From: Molanna angustata
Taxonomy: Eukaryota > Arthropoda > Insecta > Trichoptera > Molannidae
Assembly (NCBI GenBank): GCA_963576475.1
Contig: OY754969.1
Location: 26,612,958 to 26,676,957 of the forward strand
DNA length: 64,000 nucleotides
Direction: 5' to 3'
Notes under the pieces: model-generated
What the model was told of the DNA's origin: nothing
What the model saw: the letters and a program-made list of their open reading frames with translations, nothing else
Database searches by the model: none
Part shown: positions 36,401 through 49,138 of the stretch, piece after piece
How positions within the stretch are numbered: the stretch's first letter is position 1
How the letters are laid out: every line of letters begins with the position of its first letter
Position numbers and translations under genes: made by a program

Positions 36401-37446
36401 TTTTTTTTTTTTTATTATTAATACTAAAAATAAAAAGTTACAAAATAAGTACAAGTAAAAATACATCAGTAAAATTACACTTAAAATTATTTCAAATATA
36501 TGGGCTGGTTTGTACCACCTCACTAGGCCAGGCCTGTTCTGAGGTGGTATACTATTTACATAATAATTAGTTACATAATATATGTTGTTATATTGTGCAG
36601 TCTATGTTTCACTATGTTAGTCCTATGTGAGATTTGTTGTATACATATGTTGTTAAGGATTGACAATTTGCTGACAATAGTTAATCCCTTTATTATATAG
36701 CCACGTATGAATTGTTAGTTTTAGTCTTGTTTTCTTCATTATTTGCATGTCCTTTATGTCTTTAGCAACTAAATTTAGTATGTTTGGGGCCAAGTATTGA
36801 TAATGTCTTTGTCCGTATGCAGTATTCGTCTTCGGAGTGATTAGTTGAAGTCTGTGTCTTGTATCGTGAGAATGTTGAGCAGTGATATGGTTTTCTTTAT
36901 CGTTGTGAAAGTGTATTAGTATTTGTTTTACATAAAGTTGTGTTACAGTTAGTACGTTAAAGTCTTTAAATAGTTGAATGGTTGGGAAAATAAAAGGTTT
37001 TTTTGTAATTACTTTAATGAGAGCTTTGAAGAGAGGATCCATATTTGTTTTAGCTGCACCTCCCCATCCAATCATTCCATGAGAGATAATGGATTGTGCT
37101 AAAGCATAATATATAGCTTTTAAAGTTTTTTGGTCCATTATATTACAAATGTTTTTGAATAAATATATAAGTTTTCTAATTTTTTTCGCAGTTGCGTTTA
37201 TGTGTTCAGTCCATCTAAAGAATTTGTCAATGTAAATACCTAAGTATTTAATTTCCGCTGTCCTATTGAGAGTTTTGCAGGAGCAACTTTGACGTCGAGT
37301 ACAATCGTGTATAGTCAAGTTGCTGTCGAGCTTAGGTTGACGTCTAGGGTCTATACTAAAGGTCATGTACTTTGTTTTTTCAATATTTAGTGTCAGTAGA
37401 TTAACGTCTAACCATTGTTTAATTTTATCAAGTCCGACAGAGGCCC
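36401..37446 (-). mobile_element. 5'-truncated LINE, reverse transcriptase end
   Basis: Poly(T) on the plus strand at 36401-36413 marks its 3' end. The body holds an open frame from the end of the reverse transcriptase to the C-terminus; a copy of the same family lies at 57388-58285. Confidence 0.75.
36653..37446 (-). CDS. LINE reverse transcriptase C-terminal part
   Basis: The frame is open from the truncation point near 37446, starting with GLDKIKQWLDVNLLTLNIEK and TKYMTF. This is the final reverse transcriptase block (W...N.L.LN..KT..M.F). YLGIYID, then the thumb and C-terminal region with KKIRKLIYLFKNICNIMDQK and QSIISHGMIGWGG, follow. The annotated methionine at 37366 is internal. The catalytic YxDD part is not present in this copy. 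Confidence 0.75.
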
Positions 37447-38854
37447 TATTAAATATACAAATACAAATAAATATATAAATATTTACATCACATATTCAAT
37501 TTAAAATTATTTTATTTCTAAATATTGTAACTTAAAACGATGTGTAAAATGTGTAATTTAATATGAGCTTGTGTAATTTTATAATGTTGTGTGCATCCAT
37601 AATTGGACATCCAGCACACTCATAATAATAATCAATATCATCTTCTTTATGAAAAATGTAAGATGGATGTCTGTCGATGAACCCTTATATAAATAAAGCT
37701 GACTTATTCCAACTCAAAGGCGCTTTTAATTACAACAAAATATAATTATAGAAAACATGAAACCATGACTAAATATTCGTTTTTATTATATGCGTACCCC
37801 AATAGAAATGGGACAAAAGCGCTAAGGTGGAAGGTGGAAGGAATATTAATACAGATGTTCGGTAAATGTGGCAAAACTCCCAACCTTTTCCTCTCCCAAA
37901 TATATTGCTACGTACATGAATAGTCAGCTGTAAATACAATCGTCTACAACTCATTGTCGTGACATCACTGACAGTTGAAGAAGTAGGTAAAATTAGTTTC
38001 GATATGCTCGAAATATACATATTTCATGTCTTTTCGTGTCAACTAAGTACTATGTGCTGTGCGCCCCTTTTAACATACCCAAACCGTATTTCGAAGTGGT
38101 GTGTCTTTCACCAATATTTTGTGTTGTGATACCAGAGGTATAGTGAGTGCCTTTCGTGAAGACCTCCCAGACGAAGGAAGAAATTCGCCACCAGGTAGGT
38201 GCAATATTCCCTTCTCTCTGTATCCAACAACAGAAAAGAGAATCAAGATGTATAGAGGTTATGGAATGTAATAATCCACCCTAATTTCAAGCTATACAGG
38301 AGGCCAAGTTGAGACTAGATTTGGGCTGTAGCACTATTAGAAAAAAAAGTTACACTTAAATTACATAAAACTCCTAAAAAAGCTACGTAATTTGTATTAA
38401 ATATGTGGTTATATTAATTTAATGGGAAAATTTGATCAAAACAAAACTGTATTATTATTTCCTTATTTAATTTAGAATCTCTATTCAGTTTTGTTTGCTT
38501 AAAAAACGTAATTATAATTTTCAGATAATGTATTAATATACCTATTACTTACTTGACATATAAAATGATCATATTTTAATCAATAAAATAGATACATAAA
38601 CCTATCAACTTATAATGATACAGTACTCTGCAGTACTCTTTGGATTACTGAATCAAACACGATCAAACAGTAAAAATGACAGTTAAAAAACAAAACAACT
38701 CGACATAATCAACGACATAAAAAAAGAACATATTGTTGACAAAACAAAACTTTTGTTCTATTTATTTCTTCCTTTATAAATATGGCTTTCGTAAGATTGT
38801 GTTCTAGACAGTAAAGAAATATTTGATAATAACTAGTTGCATGTAACACATGAG
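37447..38854. other. no gene recognised
   Basis: AT-rich sequence. A block at about 38040-38330 is less AT-rich than its surroundings and not obviously repetitive; it could hide a 5' exon of the flippase, but I could not find a start codon followed by a phase-1 donor that I trust. Confidence 0.4.
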
Positions 38855-39618
38855 ATCCAACTGTCGACAGCGATAGTATGTATAGTTGAAGAATAAGTAC
38901 CAAACCCATAAATACAAATTATTTATTATTTTATGATATTTGGTTTTCTATACAACACACTGTACCTAGGTAGTCAAGATAGGATAGTATGGAGGTCAGT
39001 CTTTTTTTCCTACCCAGAATATGAAAACAGCATGATGGTATATATTCTATGTTTGGAGATGAAGTATCAAACTATTAAATCTTCTTTGATATTGTGTATA
39101 GGTGACTACCATACAAATTGTATGAAGCAATGTCGTCACTTAATTCAATTTTTATAAAAATTGTTAAAAAAAATTTGAGATGTACTACTACAATGCTGAT
39201 ATTTTTTATAGAAAATTAAAGTATCTAGTTGGGGTGTTTCGGCTTTTTTCGATATTTTAAAAAAAATGGAAATATAGGCAGTTAAACTCATAAATTTATC
39301 ACAAAAAAAATATTTTTCTTAATAAAAAATGTATGAGAGACCCTGGAAATTTTTTGAAAAAACTAATTTGAGATTTTGTATTTTCCTATGTTGATACCTA
39401 TTTTCAGCGTTCTAGCTTTTATGGTTTCTGAGATATATTGAAAAATTTATCAAAATTTCAAAAGTTGATAACCCCTGACTGAAACAAAAATTCACAATTC
39501 TGAGTATAAATGTTTTGTAAGCCTATAACTGTATATATATTCTGAAATTTTGGGCTCTGTAAATTGAGCGAATCAAAAGTTATAAGGGGGGGACGGACAC
39601 ACACACACCACACACACA

Positions 39619-39709
<91 letters not shown>

Positions 39710-39986
39710 ACACCACACACACACACACACACCACACACACACACACACCACACACCCACACACACCACACACACAGACACACAAAACTCACATAAAATG
39801 TTCTACTCCGAATTCTGAGTAAATCCATGTATGGGAACATATATGCTGCGAGGCCTCTAGTTCGTGTTATTAGCATGCAAAAAGTCCACTACACCATACA
39901 AAATTATCCTTCGTACACGCATCTTGGCTTAATAATGTCGATTCATTAAGAGAATTGAATTCTCATGAACGAATCGACAGTTGGAT
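38855..39986. mobile_element. non-autonomous element P, copy 1, carrying a microsatellite
   Basis: The ends ATCCAACTGTCGA and TCGACAGTTGGAT are perfect inverted repeats. It shares several hundred bp with 46124-46751, including ATATAGGCAGTTAAACTCAT, CAAATTTGAGATTTTGTATT-like words and CAAAAGTTATAAGGG just before the microsatellite. About 300 bp at 38930-39230 are absent from the other copy. AT flanks both ends. No coding region; the class is uncertain. Confidence 0.6.
39593..39785. repeat. (CA)n / (CGCA)n microsatellite
   Basis: A long run of ACACAC with an internal CGCA tetranucleotide block. All reading frames over it (Cys-Val or Thr-His repeats) are by-products. Confidence 0.95.
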
Positions 39987-41454
39987 TATTTATTTACAAA
40001 AAAAATGTGTATAATTTTCGGCAAACATGTTTGTTATGGCATATTGCTATGTCTTCCGACCGACTAGAAGAATGCGATGTAATATACACTGTTTTGATAA
40101 AATTGAAATTATCTCCCAAATAAATAATGCTCTTTATTCCTGTAAGAACTAAATAAACATTTTTTTTGTTTCTCTGAATGAAAATGAAAAAAAAACAAGA
40201 AAATATTAATTTAAATCATGAGATTCCTAGATTTTCCTAGATTATATTAGAATTAAAATGTTTTATTTTATTCTAAGTCATCATGATGATATTGTTATAA
40301 TTTAACCCTTTTTCACGCACTTATACACGATTTTATAAAAAAATAGTAAAATTCGAATTTATTATTATGCTGCACTAATTAGATTTAAATAAGTAAACAT
40401 CAATGCTGTTCAAGCTACGATAATAGCTAGCTATTGTATGGCTGGTTTTTTTTTCGTTGGCTGGTTATTTAGCCATCCATTAAAACGTAGACAATGGCCG
40501 ACAAAATTGCTTTTCCTTGAAATTAAAACGAGGTGCGCCGTCGCTTCACGTCTGTTGGCGGGAAATTTAATATGTACATAGGTCTACATAGATGGCAGAG
40601 CGTCGTTTTTTGTTGAGATGCATAGAAAAAATCTATAATAATATATAAGTAAGTTCGGATCCACCATTGGTTAAAATGGTGCCGTTGCGCCGAGTGCGAA
40701 GAAAACTGGGGTGCCAAGTATAAGAAAAGAATAAAATATAAAATAAAAAGAAAATATCGAAAATACCCTGCAGATACAAGTAGCGAGATTATTGTATTGC
40801 TTTATTTATTCACTTCCTAGCACCCTGTAGATACAAGTGGCGAGATTATTGTATTACAAGTAGATACAAGTGCGAGATTATTGATGAATGAAAAAACCAT
40901 AATGAAAAAAACCTTACATGAATACACACGAGTACCTACTTCTAATTATTTAAAACGAAAATAAATATATTTCCGTATCTCGCTAAATCGCAGTCAGTAT
41001 TACAAATGGAGATTAGGTATGGTTAGATTAGTTAACAATTATTGTGGGTCGCGAGATAGATTTGCATGGTAAATTAATTATAATATGTCACCAAAGTTGA
41101 AAAAAAGATGGCAAGGACATCTCCTTAAATACAGAGTTCAATATCGCAACAAATAGGTACGTAGCAATATCATTGATTGATTTGTGACAAATATTAGATT
41201 AATTAATTATAAAATGAAACAAATATGATGTACGTAAATGTGAACTACCTATATTTATCTGACACATGTTTCCATAAAAGCTATTTAGGTATATGGAAAT
41301 AAAACAAAAATCCTTGTATTCAACTGACGTGTTCTGATGGTTGACAATATAAATAATTAGGTAGGTACATATAGTATAGAATACATACTATATGTACCTA
41401 CATATATTATGTATAATATAGTATACATACTTGATATGTACATATGTATATAAC
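39987..41454. other. no gene recognised
   Basis: AT-rich sequence. There is a short direct repeat near 40760-40880 (CTGCAGATACAAGTAGCGAG and related copies GTAGATACAAGTGGCGAGAT) and a GC-richer piece at 40520-40700. No supported gene. Confidence 0.4.
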
Positions 41455-42659
41455 TAGTGATGAGCAAGTCTTGCAGTCTTGGTTTTGGAAGACTTGCAAG
41501 ACCAAGACCAAAACCGCATGTGTCGCTGCAAGACCAAGAATCTTGCAAGACATAATGAAAAATTCTTGCATTTCTCCAAATTTTATAAATTTATTTATTT
41601 TTAATTTTAAAGTAAGCAAGTAACTACGTTCTATCAATGTGATATAGGACTGAGATGGGGGTTGAACTCTGTATATATTCTTAGGTACATCTTGTTAAGA
41701 GGCTATAAAGTAGGCTATGAAGTATATTTTAAAAATAATTTTCCTAATACCCTCAAAAGATAATTCTTTGAAATAAGGAACAGTTTGTATGTACATCTTT
41801 ATTCTATTGTATGAGTTCTTTGAATTTTGAATTTGTTTCTTGTAAAATTAGTTTTAGTAAAAGCCTTTTTTTATTTATTTACTAGCTTTTATGTCCCGCC
41901 GTTGGCCAAGAATGTAAAATTGTGAAAGAAAAAGCAATCGTTTTTATAATATTGTCACCCAATTATTTTGCAATATCAGACTATGAAAAGTGGTTTGAAA
42001 TTTGATTGAGTTTAAGTATTGTAAAATGTTCAAGTGATGGCCACAACCCATTCTTTTTTATATATTGCTATAAAGTGTGAATGAAGTATAATATTTATAC
42101 AATTTCTGCTCGCATGGACTATGCGTAATGGTTTTAAATATGACTGTTTATCAACGTTGTAAAGAGATTGGTTTGGCCACAACCCCATTTTTAAATATTA
42201 TCATCGAAAACAAATTGTAATGTGTACCTATTGAAAATTAAGTAATTTTGGATGTTGGGATGTGGTTAAAATTTGATTAAACAAACGTAGGTGCTGAAAA
42301 GATCTAGTATTGGTCACATCCCATTCGTTTTTATATTTTTTCATCACGTGTGCATTATATTTTTGCTCAATTTGACTGAAAGTCTTCATTAACGAAGAAG
42401 AAGAAGACTTGAACTATAGTAAATAGTTTTTAATTTGAATATAAATGTTGTGAAGAGTTCAGTAATGGCCACAACCCCCATTCTTTAAATATTAGGTGTT
42501 GAAAATTATTCAAAACAGGATGATATAAATGGTATAAATTTAATTAAACAAAAGTATTGAAAAGATTCTAGTGCAGGTTATATCGTCACATCCCATATCC
42601 CATTCATTTCATATGTATTTTCATCAAGTGTGCATATCGTTAATAATATTTCTGCACAA

Positions 42660-43145
42660 TAGACTATTAGACTTAAAACTAACCCAAAAGACTAAATAAA
42701 AAAGAGAAAAATAAGTATAAGACTATAAGAAATAGTTTGTATAAAAAACTATTCCAATGGTCTACATAAAATAAGTAAAAATACATATACCTAATAGAAG
42801 AATTAGACTATTGGAAATAGATTGTATAAAAGCTCACCCAAAGGTCTACAAAAAAGAAGAAGAAGAATATTTAGACTATTGGAAATAGTTTGTATAAATA
42901 CTGACCAAAAGGTCTACATAAAAGAAAATGAATAAGACTATTGGAAATAGTTTGTATTAAAACTCTCCCAAAAGTCTACGTACTTAAATGAAGAAGAATA
43001 ATAATTAGACTAAAGGAAATAATTTTTATAAAAAAATGACCCAAATGTATACATAAAAGAAGAAGAAGATGAATTAGACAATAGGAAATAGTTTGTATAA
43101 AAACTGCCCTAAAGGTCTACATAAAATTAAGAAGAAACAGAATTA
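42660..43145. repeat. about 75-bp tandem repeat in the Helitron
   Basis: Several copies of a unit with ATTGGAAATAGTTTGTATAA, AAACTGACCCAAAGGTCTAC and ATAAAAGAAGAAGAA, moderately diverged. This array is not present in the Helitron at 24861. Confidence 0.7.
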
Positions 43146-43149
43146 GACT

Positions 43150-43330
43150 CCAGGACCCGCCGCTTCAGGCCCTTCAGTACCTCCCGTCCCTTTAATCCCT
43201 CATTACGTCCCTTCCCATCAGACCCTTCACTACCTTCCGTCCCTTCAGGCAGTTTTATACCTCCCGTCCCTTCAGGCCCTTTAGTGCATCCCTTCCCTTC
43301 ATTACATCCCGTCCCATCAGTCGGTTAAGA
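43150..43330. repeat. degenerate CCCGTCCCTTCA minisatellite
   Basis: Irregular copies of CCTCCCGTCCCTTCAGGCCC, the reverse complement of the 18-bp type unit in the other Helitron, but more diverged. Confidence 0.7.
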
Positions 43331-43985
43331 AAAGTTTAAATCCAGAAACCATCCTGGAAGAACCGCGAAGAGATGAAAGAACATTCTTTTCCCAGGATGC
43401 TCTACTTAATAGGTAAAATGACTAAATACACGAAGAAGAAGAAAAAAGTTTAAACCCAGATACCTGCGAAGAGATGGAAGGACAGTTGGACCTTCTTCTC
43501 CCAGGATTCTCCAACTTCATAGGTAAAATGACCAAAAATACACGATGAAGAAGAAGAAGAAGAAATAAGTTTAAATCCAGATACCTGCGAAGAGATGGAA
43601 GGAAAATTGGACATTCTTCTCCCAGGTTAGTCCACCTTCAAAGGTAAAATGACCAAATAGACGATGAAGAAGAAGAAGAAAAAAGTTTAAATCCAGAAAC
43701 CTGCGAAGAGATGGAAGGAAAATTGGACCTTCATCTCCCAGGATAGTTCATCTTCATAGGTAAGATGACCAAGTACACGTTGAAGAAAAAGAAGAAAAAA
43801 GTTTATATGCAGAACCCGTCCTGGAAGACCTGTGAAGAGATGGAGGGACAGTCGGACCTTCTTTTCCCAGGATACTCCCCCTTCATAGGTAAAACGACCA
43901 AATACACGAAGAAGAATAAGAAAAAAGTTTAAATCCAAAAACCATCCTGGGCATACGCTCGACAATTCACCAAAGTTTCATTATA
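43330..43985. repeat. diverged 110-145 bp Helitron modules
   Basis: Repeated blocks with AAAAAGTTTAAATCCAGA, CCTGCGAAGAGATGGAAGGA, TTCTCCCAGGAT and CATAGGTAAAATGACC followed by (GAA)n. They are the minus-strand counterpart of the 142-bp modules at 24956-25560. Confidence 0.7.
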
Positions 43986-44846
43986 ATCGGACAAACGGTT
44001 GATAAATAAATAAATAAAATAATTTTCCTATAGGAAATCAGTATAGGTATATTATTGTTGATTTGTAAGTAAATAGTATTAGGTAGGTACCTACCTACAA
44101 CAACCTTCTAAATAAATTCGATTCCTAACAAATTTTATTTGAATATCACATTCTTTCTGTAGCCATGGAAACGATTCGAACACGTAAGTAATATCGAATG
44201 GTTCGGATACATTTTTTGAATATGTAGGTACCTACATTGGTTTGTTCGATGCCATAAAAATGAAAATTGTCCGAAATATCAAATATTATATACAAATTAT
44301 GCAATTTTATTATGCCCATATCTTTACTAATAATTAACAGACTTTTACAATATACGTCTTAAAACTTGCTGTAATGTCTTGTGTTTCATTTTATTATTTC
44401 ATATTTATATTTATTTCAAAGGTTTATTATTTTCAAGAACATATTCATTCGGTAGGAAAATGAAATATTGTATGAAAAGATATTAAAATGGCGGCATTTA
44501 TGTACAAAACGCTTACTTTAAAAATAAGTTAAACATTATAATTATACAAAATATTCACCATGTTTTTCACTTAAACGCTAAGTTATACTTGAAAGTAAAT
44601 TTTTTTCGTGTAAATACGTACTTCTAACTTTTAAACTAACAGATATATGCGTGCAAAATGTACACTTTTTTGACAGATACGACTTGGAAAATTTTGTATG
44701 AAAAAAATAATTATTGAAATATTTTTAAAATTCAGCATTTTTATCGCATTATTTTTAGCGTGACACTGCATCAGGTATACAGGTACACGTTCGCACATAA
44801 ATTAGATTTTTAGATGCTCTTGGTTTTTCAGAAGGCGTGAGACAAA

Positions 44847-44860
44847 CACACACACACACA

Positions 44861-44912
<52 letters not shown>
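44847..44912. repeat. (CA)n microsatellite
   Basis: A nearly pure ACACAC run with a few TACA interruptions. No other content. Confidence 0.95.
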
Positions 44913-44915
<3 letters not shown>

Positions 44916-46123
44916 TAACATTTTGATTGCTTTATTACTTTAGATTACAAGGCATGTGAAGTAGATTTTTACTTCAATTGAAAGAGAATATGAAAATCCA
45001 CCAACCATTTAATATTATAAAATTTTAATAACTATTCTTGGTATTTACAAAAAAAAACCTCTAATTTTTACCTTTTTTGCACAATAAAATGTTGTATATC
45101 ACATATTAGGTGATATACAATATTTTTTCGTATTTCATACATTAGAAGGTAATTAAGTGTGCATTTTTGCATACATCCGTATACCCAGGGTATACAACAG
45201 CCTTAATATGGGGATGCATTCTTTAAATAATCAACGCACATGTATAATATGTAAAATATCAATATTTAATCTGCTACCTATAGTGCTGTCATCCGAGAGT
45301 GGTCGCTATAAATTGGTGTTTTTGTCATATTTCGTTGTATTTTTTTGCCACAAAATTATCTGATTTCATTTAATTTGATTTGGAACACATGTGATTCATA
45401 TCAACTGCACCAATGTGATTCATATCAACGTGGTTCTGAAATGAAATATCGCGTCAGGGATTGGATTGATGAATGGTAGGTATTATAACGGACATTAGGA
45501 CCTGATTGGTTTATTTTATGTGAGCCTAAGATATGTTTGTTGAGGTGGTGATTGTAAGTGTAGAATACTGAGATTATGTACCTACGGTTCATAATTGCAT
45601 ATATATTAACTAAAAATTGTAAACTGCTAGCCCTAGAACTGGATTTCCTACCTGGGCAGCAGTAATCTACTCGTTATCATTGTAAATATGGTGTTTTTAA
45701 AAATAAATAAAACAAAATGACTAGATTTTAACAGAAAATAAAATATATAAGACCAAGACTGGATAGACTAAGACCAAGACTCGATCATGTACGCAAGACC
45801 AAGAGAGCACACCTGTAAATGCAAAACGAAGACCAAGACTGGGGGTGCAAGAGTCTCGCATTTGCTGATCACTTAATTATAAGGAATATTTTAGTAGGTA
45901 GGTACCTTCTAATATAACAATATTATGTCGGAAGTTTTGGGCTTCTGCTTTCAAATTACCCTCATTACAAATCACTTATCGTCAAGGTTAACATTAACAA
46001 GGAGACATATCGTAAAATGATTTAAATAATAAACTACGAATTGAACTACGCAAATACAAATTATATTCAACTTTATGATTAATTAGTTACATTAATAATT
46101 ACTAGTTGCATGTAACACATGAG

Positions 46124-46751
46124 ATCCAACTGTCGATAGCGATAGTATGTATACCTAGTTGAAGAATAAGAATCAAACTATAAACCCATAAATCCAAATT
46201 ATTGAAAATTTTAAAATTTTATGGAAATATAGGCAGTTAAACTCATAAATTTATAATAAAAAAAATATTTTTCTTAATAAAAAATGTTTGAGAAACCCTG
46301 GAATTTTTTTGAAAAAACAAATTTGAGATTTTGTATTTGTCTATATTTGTACCAATTTTCAGCGTTCTAGCTTTTATGGTTTCTAAGATATATGGAAAAA
46401 TAAAGTAAAAATTCAAAAGTTGATAACCCCTGAATGAAACAAAAATTCAAAATTCTGAGTATAAAGTTTTGTAGGCCTATAACTGTTTATATATTCTGAA
46501 ATTTTGGGCTCTGTAAATTGAGCGGATCAAAAGTTATAAGGGACACACACACGCACGCACGCACGCACGCACGCACAAGAAATGTTCTACTCCGAATTCT
46601 GAGTAAATCCGTGTATGGAACATATATGCTGCGAAGCCTCTAAGTTGGTGTTTTTTGACTTCAAAGTTGGAAAAGCCGTGAAAAAAGTAGACCTCTGCAT
46701 ACAATTCTCGCGTATCCTGGCTTGAAATATTGTCGATAAACACAGTTGGAT
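46124..46751. mobile_element. non-autonomous element P, copy 2
   Basis: Starts ATCCAACTGTCGATAGCGAT and ends CAGTTGGAT. It is collinear with 38855-39986 apart from an internal gap. It has a CGCA microsatellite (46547-46576) at the same place, right after AAAAGTTATAAGGG, so the microsatellite is part of the family. Confidence 0.6.
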
Positions 46752-47444
46752 ATTTTAAGGATTAATTTGTTACATTATTTTTTTACTTTATGATTAATTT
46801 GTTACAAGTAATTGAAATATAGATTTCTTCGTGTGGTGGAGGAATTCCATGTTTCAATCATTTGCATTTTTGTTCTATTTAATTGTATTTTAATCTGTTA
46901 GTATTCATATGCCAATTATTTTTCTTAAGAACTTCATGTTTATATTACATTTTACTCCTCTTGTAATTCGTAACATTCAATGTTGGATGAAACACCTTTA
47001 TATAAATGAAAAAAAGAGATAGCTTTTTTAGAAAAGTTTAAAGTAAAACAAAAAGTCATAGATGCCACTGCACCTGACTAAAATAGCTGGATTTTATCCA
47101 TTTTATCGTCTCATTAGATTGCGGGCAAATCACTTGATTTATTTGGAAGTTCACAAATCGTAAGATATGAAATATTTTGAAATACATATAAGGTACCGGC
47201 GAAAATAAGCGTTATTTGATCTTTAAAAAAACTCATCATTTTATTAAATAAATAGGTTGGATGGTGACTTTTCACAATACATTGACGATAAATGTAATAT
47301 TTATTAATCAATAATATGATCAATAGTGTAAGAGACCGCGATTCTAGACTTATGTCATTTTGTATAGTGGCCCATACAAACTTTATACTTATGCTTGTCA
47401 TAGTATTAAGGCTGATATTTTTTCTGTAACAATGATTGAATAAA

Positions 47445-47824
47445 ATGAACCCAGAGTAGTGGTGGCTTTCGGATATAAAACAGCCTTCAAATTATAGAAA
47501 ATTGCTAACACTTCACTCAACCGTGATTTTTTTTATATATTGACTACGGAAGACTATCAGAAATCACGCTATCCATTGACAGCCACCTTAAAAGTTTAAT
47601 AAATTGTTATGTCTCTTTAAAGGTGACTGTCGGGGGGTATCTACCAACTCAAGTTTCTGTCAATGGTTAACGTGATTACTAATAGTCTCCAGTAGTAAAT
47701 ATATTATAGAAAAAAAATCACGCTTTATACTAAATGCTTCATATTATAACTGACGTGTTAAAATAGCAATTTTCAACACATTGAAGACTGTTATCTCCGA
47801 AAGCCACCACTACTCAGGGTTCAT
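47445..47824. mobile_element. MITE with long inverted ends
   Basis: The left end ATGAACCCAGAGTAGTGGTG and the right end (minus strand) ATGAACCCTGAGTAGTGGTG continue inverted into GCTTTCGGA. Inner sections are also partly palindromic (CAATGGATAGCGTGATTTCT on the minus strand versus CAATGGTTAACGTGATTACT on the plus). About 380 bp, non-coding. The ORF at 47114-47401 lies outside and is not conserved. Confidence 0.7.
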
Positions 47825-49138
47825 ACTATCCAATCCTTGTTATCTGCTGTGGTATCCTTTTACAGATAAAAATCAGACTTTATTCTATGACTTAAATTTG
47901 GTTATAGCTGGATCTTGGTCTATTAAGTATATAGTAAAAACAAAATAGATTTATAGCATATTTTTCGTGCATACTCGGAAGAGCTTTGAGAATTTATTAC
48001 AATAAACTTGTATTTCGGTGTAAGATATTTAAACTCAGTTTGTTATGCAACTCGCGCACGCGATACGCAATCCCTAACCTACTCGAAATATAGGAACAAA
48101 AAAATAATCACAGTCTCTGTAATAAACAAATGCATCATTGTTATACAACATGCACAAATAAATAGAAAAATAAATATAACTTATTAATGTATAATAGAGA
48201 AAAACACACCACAAATATTATATACGAAAAAACATACTAGCAGTAACTACCATTTTTCAGTTCATAGTTTTACGTACAGTTTCAAATAATTAACAGTAAA
48301 AAATATTATTTCTACAAGTTAATGTTACTAAAAAATAACTCTCATATATAAACTTAGTTAACACTCGTGTCACAACACATTTGACACATTCACAAATGAG
48401 ACTGGATTATCAACATAGAAAGATAAGATTATGAAATTTATTTATCTTCTATATGGGCAGGTATTAAAACCAATTCAGTGAATAAAAAGAGTTTTTATTG
48501 TAATTTATAATTTTAATCTTATTTCAAATGATCATTGCTTCAATTGAAAATTACGTAACGTAACAAGAAGTAAATAAAAAAATGAGGACACACTTTTCAA
48601 AGTTTTCTTAACGTTGTAATGAAGAGCAAAAAAATATTTCACATCACGTCAGTCCGTAGATTGTTTACATTAATACTGGCAATGCCAAACACATAATGTC
48701 AAACGCAGTTGTTTTATATAACAAATAAAGATTGATTCAAATACAGAACATACATAATCTACTATGTTTATAAGAAAAAAAATGTTCCATTTTATCAAAA
48801 TATCAAATGAATCAAGCTGAAATCTTGCTGGTCACGCAGTGTCATCGGGAATACACAAATTCTGAAAATTTCAGAGCTCTAACCTGGTCGGGTGGTTAGT
48901 TAAAAATCAATTGATAATTTCCAGTACGGACAGACAGGTAAAATTAAATAAATGTGTGTAAAAATAGAAAAAAAAAACTTTTTATTAATTATAATTAACT
49001 TTGACTGAGCTGTTTTATACGATCGACTTCAAAGTGATTGCTTCTTCCTCAGGACGGATGACAATATTTATAACCGAGCTGTTAACAGTGTTCAAATGGA
49101 AAAGAATATTGAGAAATTGTTGTAAAGCAGTTATCAGC
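47825..49138. other. no gene recognised
   Basis: AT-rich with no supported element. No conserved reading frame on either strand. Confidence 0.5.

Larger units (their letters stand above)
41882..44010 (-). mobile_element. degraded Helitron, opposite orientation
   Basis: Read on the minus strand, it runs from modules with CGTTTGTCCGATTATAATGA and GGTGAATTGTCGAGCGTATG (near 43990), through GAA/TTC-bearing modules and a GGGACGGGAGGTA-type minisatellite, to GGGACATAAAAGCTAGT at 41882-41900, which ends in CTAG before T. This is the same layout as 24861-25880. Its 5' TC terminus is not clear. Confidence 0.6.
41455..45873. mobile_element. possible hAT-like element with AGACCAAGAC subterminal repeats
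   Basis: The left end AGTGATGAGCAAGTCTTGCA and the right end (minus strand) AGTGATCAGCAAATGCGAGA are inverted, and both subterminal zones are rich in AAGACCAAGACC-type words (41500-41560 and 45750-45840). The AGTGATGxGCAA type of end recalls hAT. The interior contains an inverted Helitron (41882-44010) and a (CA)n tract, so the element has been nested into. No transposase is visible. Confidence 0.45.

Noticed and set aside
39458..39876. Cys-Val and Thr-His rich open frames
   Set aside because: Translations of a (CA)n/(CGCA)n microsatellite.
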